DNA of 5,459 nt from Candidatus Iainarchaeum sp. (GTDB lineage Archaea; Iainarchaeota; Iainarchaeia; Iainarchaeales; JAGHAR01), in contig JAGHAR010000082.1 in the NCBI GenBank assembly GCA_021161405.1, positions 1 to 5,459 of the forward strand, given 5' to 3'. The notes below the pieces were generated by a model. The model made no database searches. It saw nothing but the letters and a program-made list of their open reading frames with translations, and was not told the DNA's origin. Of the stretch, positions 1-4,671 are shown one piece after another. Position 1 is the stretch's first letter; every line of letters begins with the position of its first letter. Position numbers and translations under genes: made by a program.

Positions 1-465
1 CCTTTCAGGCCTAAAACTATTTTCAGAATCAATATAAAGACAAGCTCCTTCTAAACCGCCTTTTTCCTTCGGCAGCTGCACTGTAACAGCTAACTGAAAG
101 CATAGCTGTGTTTTTGCGCTTGCAAATTTTCCATAAACCTCTGTAATGCTTTGCGTCTCTATGCCTCCGCCGATCAATTCATCTAAAGCTTTGCTCCCTG
201 TTGTAATTCTTCCTATCGTGGCTCTTTTTTGGGCTAGCTTATCCGCGGTTTCAAAACCCATTTCTAGAGAATCTCTAGCAGCTTTTATTGCTTTCTCTGC
301 TGTTAGCTCTCCCAAACCAGCAACCTCTACAAGCTCCATAGGGCTTGCAACAGCTATGCTTTCTATTGTTCTATAGCCAGCAGCCAATAGCTTTTCTGCT
401 GCCTGCGGCCCTATGCCAGGCAAATCATGGATTGTTTTTATCTTTTTGCTTTGCTTTTCCTCCAT
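1..465 (-). CDS. radA: DNA repair and recombination protein RadA, N-terminal part (cut by window edge)
   Basis: RadA is the archaeal RecA/Rad51 recombinase. It forms ATP-dependent filaments on single-stranded DNA for homology search and strand exchange. I translated 155 codons from ATG at 465 to the window edge, about the first half of a usual 320-350 residue RadA. Residues 12-62 form the helix-hairpin-helix N-terminal domain ([24 protein letters not shown]). The linker at 69-74 (MGFETA) fits the FxxA oligomerisation motif. The ATPase core starts with [18 protein letters not shown] at 88-105, and [12 protein letters not shown] at 144-155 matches the conserved RadA segment carrying the catalytic Glu (E148). 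The Walker A motif is unusual: GKFASAKTQ at 112-120, where archaeal RadA normally has GEFGSGKTQ, so the Gly before Lys118 is Ala. A GGTG Shine-Dalgarno-like element lies six bases before ATG. The gene lies downstream of rpa on the same strand. RadB is unlikely because the helix-hairpin-helix domain is present. Confidence 0.95.
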   Translation of the reverse strand, partial: MEEKQSKKIKTIHDLPGIGPQAAEKLLAAGYRTIESIAVASPMELVEVAGLGELTAEKAIKAARDSLEMGFETADKLAQKRATIGRITTGSKALDELIGGGIETQSITEVYGKFASAKTQLCFQLAVTVQLPKEKGGLEGACLYIDSENSFRPER

Positions 466-490
466 ATTGAGCACCAATAAAATTTTGGAA

Positions 491-506
491 CATTATATTT
501 AATTTG
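491..506 (-). promoter_or_regulatory. Putative TATA box of radA
   Basis: On the minus strand this stretch reads CAAATTAAATATAATG, a good archaeal TATA box centred near 498, about 33 bp upstream of the radA ATG at 465. Transcription would start near 472, giving a leader of only a few bases. A GGTG at 475-472 resembles a Shine-Dalgarno core but would sit at the very 5' end of such a transcript, so it would be more useful on a read-through message from rpa. Motif match only. Confidence 0.45.
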
Positions 507-528
507 TTAATTATTGCGCTGTTATTAA
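507..528. repeat. Imperfect 22-bp palindrome between rpa and radA
   Basis: The outer five bases on each side (TTAAT and ATTAA) are exact inverted repeats around a central GCGC. Sixteen of the 22 positions match their reverse complement. It lies immediately upstream of the putative radA TATA box and about 20 bp past the rpa stop codon. It could be an operator for a dimeric regulator of radA or part of the 3' end of the rpa transcript. In AT-rich DNA it could also arise by chance. Confidence 0.3.
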
Positions 529-537
529 AGAAAAACA
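527..537 (-). terminator. Possible T-rich terminator after rpa
   Basis: On the minus strand this reads TGTTTTTCTTT, beginning 11 bases after the rpa stop codon (TAA at 550-548). Archaeal intrinsic termination is often driven by oligo-T tracts without a strong hairpin, so this could end or attenuate the rpa transcript before radA. The tract is interrupted by one C and has no convincing stem before it, so partial read-through into radA is plausible. Confidence 0.3.
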
Positions 538-547
538 TTTTTAGAGG

Positions 548-1828
548 TTATTTTGCCGCTGAAATCTTGGCTTCCTTAATTACAAATTCTTTCTCTTCAA
601 AGCTACTCTTTCTTACAAATCCGCTTGCGTTTATCTTCTTCCCAACCAATTCATTTAGCTTTGTTGCAGGCTCTTTCTGTTTTGCTTCAGGAACAAATTC
701 ATCGATCTTTGCTATTAGCCTTTCTGCATCATCGCCAAAGCAGACAGAACTAATCTGCGCTGAGCCATCATCTATGCGCATGCTTATTATTGGCTTTTCA
801 ATAGGTGTTGTTTCGTTGCATCTTGGGCATACTGTCTTTCCGTTCACAATTTCTATCTTTGAACCGCATTTTTCGCATACAGAAAAGAATCTGGGAGCAT
901 CAACATCAACAATAACTCCTTCTATTTCTACGAATTTATCTCCCTCTGCTAATTCTGAAATCTTTTTAATGTTTCTCTCCGTTCCGAGTAGAGAATGTAA
1001 TTCCGGCAATTCGTAGTTGTAATCCCTTATTACTCTTGCTGCATAACCAAGATGCAGCTCTACTTCTCCGTTGTTATCTTTTGTATATGCATTTTCAATC
1101 TTTACAAGCTCTCCTACATTAAGTGGTTTTATCAATTCGATAGCGTCATTCCATGCAACTGCTCTCTTCTTTGCTGTATCATCTACTATTTCAAAGGGCA
1201 GATATTTCCCAGAGGTTTCTTTTGAGAAACTTCTTTCAGAATATATTCTAGCAATTCTAACAACAACATCGACATTTGTTTCTTGAGCGGTTAGTTCTGC
1301 AAGCTTTTTGGTTTTTTTCTCCTCTACTAAATTCTTTGCAGCTTCTATTTCTGGGTTTTTTTCTATTACGCCAGAAGAAGCGAGGTTTAGCTGCGGCTTT
1401 TCCTTGTATCTCTTTACATAGCAATTTTTAATCAGAATTACATCTCCCTTTTCAATCTGCTTCTCATCTATTTGCTTTACATCATCGTGCCACAAACTTA
1501 GTCTTATCTCAGAGGTTTCATCTTCTACAACCAGGTCAAGTCTTTTGCCTTTACCCTTTGAGCTTTCAAATTTTCTTAAAGGAAACACCTGTTTAACTCT
1601 CGCTACTACATCTATATTCCTCATGCCTTCTTTCAGCTCAGCTATCTTTACAAGGTTTAATTCTTCTTCAATCTCTATATTCAATTCCTTTGCAACAAGA
1701 TATGCAGCGCCAGTATCTGTTAATAAGCCAGCAAACTTTGCCTTCTTCTCCTCAACAAGCTCTTTTGCTTTTTCCTCACTAATTCCTGCTTTTTTGCAGA
1801 TTTTTTCAATTAGTTCGTTGAATTCCAT
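548..1828 (-). CDS. rpa: Replication protein A, archaeal large-subunit type (single-stranded DNA-binding protein with OB folds and zinc finger)
   Basis: RPA coats single-stranded DNA during replication, recombination and repair. The full frame opens at ATG 1840 (430 residues; numbering here uses that start). I prefer ATG 1828 (MEFNELIEKI, 426 residues) because the TTTAAAAA box at 1857-1850 is about 26 bp from it but only 14 bp from 1840. Residues 6-60 are the helical N-terminal domain seen in archaeal RPAs. Three OB folds follow, at about 62-160, 178-275 and 290-428. The first two carry W117 and W230 in equivalent strands, as expected for base stacking. The third contains a zinc finger, C322-x2-C325-x12-C338-x2-C341, as in archaeal RPA and eukaryotic RPA70. 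A charged Glu/Lys-rich linker at about 162-180 separates the first two folds. radA lies 82 bp downstream on the same strand, which suits the RPA-RadA partnership. Co-transcription is possible but unproven. Confidence 0.92.
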   Translation of the reverse strand: MEFNELIEKICKKAGISEEKAKELVEEKKAKFAGLLTDTGAAYLVAKELNIEIEEELNLVKIAELKEGMRNIDVVARVKQVFPLRKFESSKGKGKRLDLVVEDETSEIRLSLWHDDVKQIDEKQIEKGDVILIKNCYVKRYKEKPQLNLASSGVIEKNPEIEAAKNLVEEKKTKKLAELTAQETNVDVVVRIARIYSERSFSKETSGKYLPFEIVDDTAKKRAVAWNDAIELIKPLNVGELVKIENAYTKDNNGEVELHLGYAARVIRDYNYELPELHSLLGTERNIKKISELAEGDKFVEIEGVIVDVDAPRFFSVCEKCGSKIEIVNGKTVCPRCNETTPIEKPIISMRIDDGSAQISSVCFGDDAERLIAKIDEFVPEAKQKEPATKLNELVGKKINASGFVRKSSFEEKEFVIKEAKISAAK

Positions 1829-1879
1829 AGAAAAACTCATATGCCAATTTTTTTAAAGAGATTTGCATAATTCTTCTTC
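1829..1879. promoter_or_regulatory. Divergent promoter region of rpa and the GGGPS gene, with one palindromic TATA core
   Basis: The region between the preferred rpa start (1828) and the GGGPS start (1880) is 51 bp. It contains TTTAAA at 1852-1857, identical on both strands and extended by A/T. Its centre is about 26.5 bp from the rpa ATG and 25.5 bp from the GGGPS ATG, the spacing expected between an archaeal TATA box and the transcription start. A single element could therefore drive leaderless transcripts in both directions. A weaker plus-strand alternative, TTGCATAA near 1863-1870, would fit a GGGPS start at ATG 1892. Confidence 0.5.
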
Positions 1880-2680
1880 ATGTTCTCCGCGATGCTTAGC
1901 AGGCATTTCGGCAAGATTTATAGGAGTATAGTTAAGCGAATAGATGAAGAAGGTTGTTTGTTTTTCCTCGTTATAGATCCGCCAAATCAAAAGCCAGCAG
2001 ATGCTGCAAGTGTAGCAGCGATTGCTGAGCAGGAGGGAGCAGCAGCAGTAGCAGTGGGCGGCTCTGTTGGAGCGCAGGGAAATATTTTAAACGATACAAT
2101 TGTCGAGATTAAAAGAGAATCAAAGTTGCCTGTAATTCTATTTCCGGGGAATATTGCTACTATAAGCGAGAAGGCAGATGCAATCTATTTTATGTCTATG
2201 CTGAATTCTTTGGATCCTTACTATATAAGCGGTGCGCAGATCGCTGCCAGCATGCCTGTAAAGAGAATGAAATTAGAGGTGATTCCAACAGCTTACATTA
2301 TAGTTGAGCCTGGTAGAGCGGTTGGCTGGGTCGGCAGAGCCCACCTAATTCCAAGAGATAAACCTTATTTGGCTGCTGCCTCTGCTCTGGCTGGAGAATT
2401 CATGGGAATGCATATAGCAATTTTAGAAAGCGGTGGCGGAGCAGCAATGCCTGCTCCCCCGAACATGGTTGCTGAAGTAGCAAAGACAATTTCAATTCCT
2501 CTTGTTGTTGCCGGTGGTGTTTGCAAAGAGAAGTATGCTTACGAAACAGCAAGGGCAGGTGCGAGCATAATCCATGTTGGCTCCGCAATAGAGAAAACAA
2601 ACGGAAGCAGGAAAAGAGCAAGGGAAAAGATTAGAAAGATGATAGCAGCAATGCGCAAAGGTGTTAGAGCAAGGAAATAA
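1880..2680 (+). CDS. Geranylgeranylglyceryl phosphate synthase (GGGPS/PcrB family)
   Basis: GGGPS joins geranylgeranyl diphosphate to sn-glycerol-1-phosphate, the first committed step of archaeal ether lipid synthesis. It is a TIM barrel of about 230-260 residues; this one has 266. Family signatures appear in order: VIDPPNQ (31-37, usually IDPDKQ), VGGSVG (59-64), ILFPGN (86-91), YFMSMLNSLDPYYISGAQ (103-120, the most diagnostic block), EVIPTAYIIVEPG (133-145), IPRDKP (157-162), ILESGGGAAMP (181-191, usually YLEAGSGAP), VVAGGV (209-214, usually VVGGGI) and a final phosphate-binding strand IIHVGSAIE (230-238). The core motifs support the family, and the archaeal neighbours favour GGGPS over bacterial heptaprenylglyceryl phosphate synthase. 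The altered loops leave prenyl chain length and activity open. The C-terminus (242-266) is strongly basic. I keep ATG 1880 because the TATA core is 25 bp upstream; ATG 1892 (MLSRHFGKIY) is nearly as good and loses only four residues. The stop lies one base from the convergent epimerase stop. Confidence 0.92.
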   Translation: MFSAMLSRHFGKIYRSIVKRIDEEGCLFFLVIDPPNQKPADAASVAAIAEQEGAAAVAVGGSVGAQGNILNDTIVEIKRESKLPVILFPGNIATISEKADAIYFMSMLNSLDPYYISGAQIAASMPVKRMKLEVIPTAYIIVEPGRAVGWVGRAHLIPRDKPYLAAASALAGEFMGMHIAILESGGGAAMPAPPNMVAEVAKTISIPLVVAGGVCKEKYAYETARAGASIIHVGSAIEKTNGSRKRAREKIRKMIAAMRKGVRARK

Positions 2681-2681
2681 T

Positions 2682-3575
2682 TTAAATCCCGCCTTGTAAT
2701 TTCAACTCCTTAATTGTCCCCTCAATTGCTCTTTCTGTTGTATACTTCGGCTGCCAGCCGATTGCTTTTATCTTCTCAATAGAATATCTTCTATTTTTAA
2801 CAAGTCTTGTAATGTGCTCCTGCGTAATAATTCTGCTCTTTGAAAATAACGCTAACAACCTTGCAGCAAAAATAGGAATGTGCTTTGGCTTGCAATTTTT
2901 TATCCCTAATTTTTCCAAACAAATTTCATAGAATTCGTTCAGCGTTTTCGCATCATCAGCAGCGATGTTAAATATTTCGCCTATTGCCTCCTCCCTATCA
3001 ATAAGAAATGCGAGCGCATCTGCAAAATCTTCAGCATATATTATTTGAAAAAAATTATTTCCAGAGCCAATTATAGGAAAGCATTTCTTTATCAATTTGA
3101 TTATCTCCCTCCAGTAGGAATTCGGCCCCAAAGCTAAAGCAGGCCTAACAATCGTTACAGCTAAACTCTCTTGGAATTCCAAAACTTTTTGCTCAGCCAT
3201 TAATTTGCTCTTTTCATAGTTTGTTAGCGGCTCCGGCTTAGTTTCCTCTGTTGCAATTCCCTTAACGTCTCCATAGATGCCAGCGCTGCTTACAAATATG
3301 AATTGTTTAATTCTCTGCCTTTCCGCTGCCTCAAGCAGATTTTCCGTGCCATTTACATTTGTCTCAAATAGAGTGTTACTCTTTTCATTTAGTTCCGCTG
3401 CAAGATGTATTATGCGGCTAACTCCTCTCACTGCTTTCTCGCAATCTTCCTTCCTTCTAATATCTCCTTGCTCTATTGAGAAATTCTTTGTTGTATAGCC
3501 TATTCTTTTTAATTTTTCAATTAGGTATCTGCCTATAAACCCACTTGCTCCCGTAACTAAAATAGTTTCTTGCAT
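2682..3575 (-). CDS. NAD(P)-dependent epimerase/dehydratase, extended short-chain dehydrogenase family
   Basis: This is a Rossmann-fold oxidoreductase of the extended SDR type. Such enzymes usually epimerise, dehydrate or reduce nucleotide sugars, and sometimes sterol-like or polyketide substrates. The open frame reaches back to GTG 3584, but I choose ATG 3575 (MQETILVTGASGFIG, 297 residues) because the Rossmann strand should begin almost at the N-terminus and a TTTAAA box is about 27 bp upstream. Counting from this start, the TGASGFIG dinucleotide loop is at 8-15, GDIRR at 37-41 follows the third strand, and HLAAE is at 57-61. The NVNGTENLLEAA helix (73-84) and the active site Ser96/Ser97, Tyr120 and Lys124 (YEKSK) follow. 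The end (RYSIEKIKAIGWQPKYTTERAIEG) is the usual SDR C-terminal block. The second strand is short and lacks a clear acidic residue, so NAD versus NADP cannot be called. The neighbours do not reveal the substrate. Confidence 0.88.
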   Translation of the reverse strand: MQETILVTGASGFIGRYLIEKLKRIGYTTKNFSIEQGDIRRKEDCEKAVRGVSRIIHLAAELNEKSNTLFETNVNGTENLLEAAERQRIKQFIFVSSAGIYGDVKGIATEETKPEPLTNYEKSKLMAEQKVLEFQESLAVTIVRPALALGPNSYWREIIKLIKKCFPIIGSGNNFFQIIYAEDFADALAFLIDREEAIGEIFNIAADDAKTLNEFYEICLEKLGIKNCKPKHIPIFAARLLALFSKSRIITQEHITRLVKNRRYSIEKIKAIGWQPKYTTERAIEGTIKELKLQGGI

Positions 3576-3584
3576 GCAGACCAC

Positions 3585-3594
3585 TAAATAAAAA
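3585..3594 (+). promoter_or_regulatory. Putative TATA box of rtcA
   Basis: TAAATAAAAA on the plus strand is centred near 3590, about 29 bp upstream of the rtcA ATG at 3619, which predicts a leader of zero to a few bases. It interleaves with the oppositely oriented epimerase promoter, so the two transcription complexes would probably compete. The sequence is simple A/T, so the match is weak evidence. Confidence 0.35.
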
Positions 3595-3599
3595 ACTAT

Positions 3600-3605
3600 T
3601 TTAAA
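3600..3605 (-). promoter_or_regulatory. Putative TATA core of the epimerase gene
   Basis: TTTAAA, within AATTTAAAATAG on the minus strand, is centred about 27 bp upstream of ATG 3575. That is the spacing for a leaderless transcript starting at or near this ATG, and it argues against the upstream GTG at 3584. No Shine-Dalgarno sequence is visible. Confidence 0.45.
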
Positions 3606-3618
3606 TTAATAAAACAAT

Positions 3619-4671
3619 ATGGAAGCAATAAGGATAGATGCAAGTTATGGCTCTGGCGGAGGGCAGATTTTAAGGAATTCTCTTGCTTTAAGCTCCTTAC
3701 TTAGAAAGCCGGTCAGGATTTACAATATAAGGGCAAAGAGACCAAAACCAGGCCTTAGAAGGCAGCATCTAACAGCAGTAAAATTGGCAAAAACAATAAC
3801 TAATGCAAAGGTTAATGGAATGTTTCTTAATAGCAGGACTCTTTACTTTGAACCGCGAAGAATTGAGGATTGTTCTATTGCTGCAAACATAGGTTCTGCA
3901 GGCAGTGTTTTTTTAGCATTACAATCTGTTATGCTTCCTGCTCTATTTGCTAATCTGCAGATAAAGCTCTTTGGCGGCACTGATGTTCCGTTTGCTACTC
4001 CTAGCGCTTTCTTCTCCGATGTTTTTTTGAGAGAGGTGAATTCTATCGGTGCAAGGTTCGAATTTGAATTGGTAAAGAGAGGATATTATCCAAAAGGTAA
4101 CGGTTTAGTAAAATTCAATTCGAAAAAAATTAACAGAAAATTAAAACCTATAGAAGTTTTGGAAAGAGGTTCTTTGCAGTATATAAAGTGCGTTGCCCAT
4201 TGCGCTTCCCTTCCAAAAGAAATTGCAGACACGCTTGCAAGAACAGCTAAAAATTATTTATTAAGGAAGATAGATACTGACTGGCACCAAGAAGTAGTGG
4301 TTGACCCTAACAAAGAAACATCTGGCATGGGCCTTGATCTAATTGCTTTCTTCGAGCATAGTGTTTTAGCTGTAAATGTTTTAGGGAGGAAAGGAAACAA
4401 CGCAGAACAACTCGCAATTAAAGCAGCAAAGCAGCTTATTGCAAAGCTTAATTCAGAAATTGTCTATGATGAACATTTAGCAGATCAAATCCTCTATTTC
4501 CTTGTGTTGGCCAATGGAACGAGCAGAATCCAAACAAGAATTACAAAGCATATTCTTTCTAATATTTGGCTCATTAAAAAATTTATTACAGAGGCTGAAA
4601 TAGAAATTAACAAAATTGATGGAGAGTTCGGCATTATTGAAATTAAAGGTATTTCCTTCAAGCAAAGCTAA
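3619..4671 (+). CDS. rtcA: RNA 3'-terminal phosphate cyclase
   Basis: RtcA uses ATP to convert an RNA 3'-phosphate to a 2',3'-cyclic phosphate through a covalent enzyme-AMP intermediate. At 350 residues it is close to family length. The signature near the N-terminus reads DASYGSGGGQILRNSLALS (7-25), normally DGSxGEGGGQILR. Next come NIRAKRPKPGLRRQHL (36-51, the conserved IRxxRPxPGLxxQH block), LFGGTDVPFATP (117-128) and RGYYPKGNG (154-162, usually PKGGG). EHLADQILYFLVLANG (285-300) contains His286, equivalent to the adenylated nucleophile of E. coli RtcA. THI-like TKHILSN (309-315) matches the usual TxHxxTN. The nucleophile argues for an active cyclase rather than the non-catalytic Rcl1 type. 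However, residue 12 of the GEGGGQ motif is Ser instead of Glu, a position I recall as a metal ligand. No rtcB ligase or rtcR-type regulator is in the window. The gene converges on rfcL, with a 4-bp overlap at the stop codons. Confidence 0.93.
   Translation: MEAIRIDASYGSGGGQILRNSLALSSLLRKPVRIYNIRAKRPKPGLRRQHLTAVKLAKTITNAKVNGMFLNSRTLYFEPRRIEDCSIAANIGSAGSVFLALQSVMLPALFANLQIKLFGGTDVPFATPSAFFSDVFLREVNSIGARFEFELVKRGYYPKGNGLVKFNSKKINRKLKPIEVLERGSLQYIKCVAHCASLPKEIADTLARTAKNYLLRKIDTDWHQEVVVDPNKETSGMGLDLIAFFEHSVLAVNVLGRKGNNAEQLAIKAAKQLIAKLNSEIVYDEHLADQILYFLVLANGTSRIQTRITKHILSNIWLIKKFITEAEIEINKIDGEFGIIEIKGISFKQS

Noticed and set aside
146..376. 76-codon plus-strand open frame that looks hydrophobic
   Set aside because: It is antisense to the RadA helix-hairpin-helix and linker region, whose motifs are clear on the minus strand. 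The hydrophobic look is a shadow effect.
504..1016. 170-codon open frame on the plus strand, rich in Ser, Phe and Leu
   Set aside because: It is fully antisense to well-supported rpa codons and extends into the spacer; its composition is what the complement of Lys/Glu-rich coding sequence gives. No family motif is visible.
2014..2056. Run of GCA/GCAG-like triplets resembling a trinucleotide repeat
   Set aside because: It encodes an Ala-rich helix and strand of the GGGPS barrel, with mixed codons and no exact tandem array.
2400..2621. 73-codon minus-strand frame
   Set aside because: It lies opposite the most conserved GGGPS motifs and has low-complexity Leu/Gln/His content. It is an antisense shadow.
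3576..3584. GTG start for the epimerase at 3584, adding three residues (MVC)
   Set aside because: The ATG at 3575 fits the expected start of the Rossmann strand and the spacing from the TTTAAA box; the GTG would lie too close to that box.
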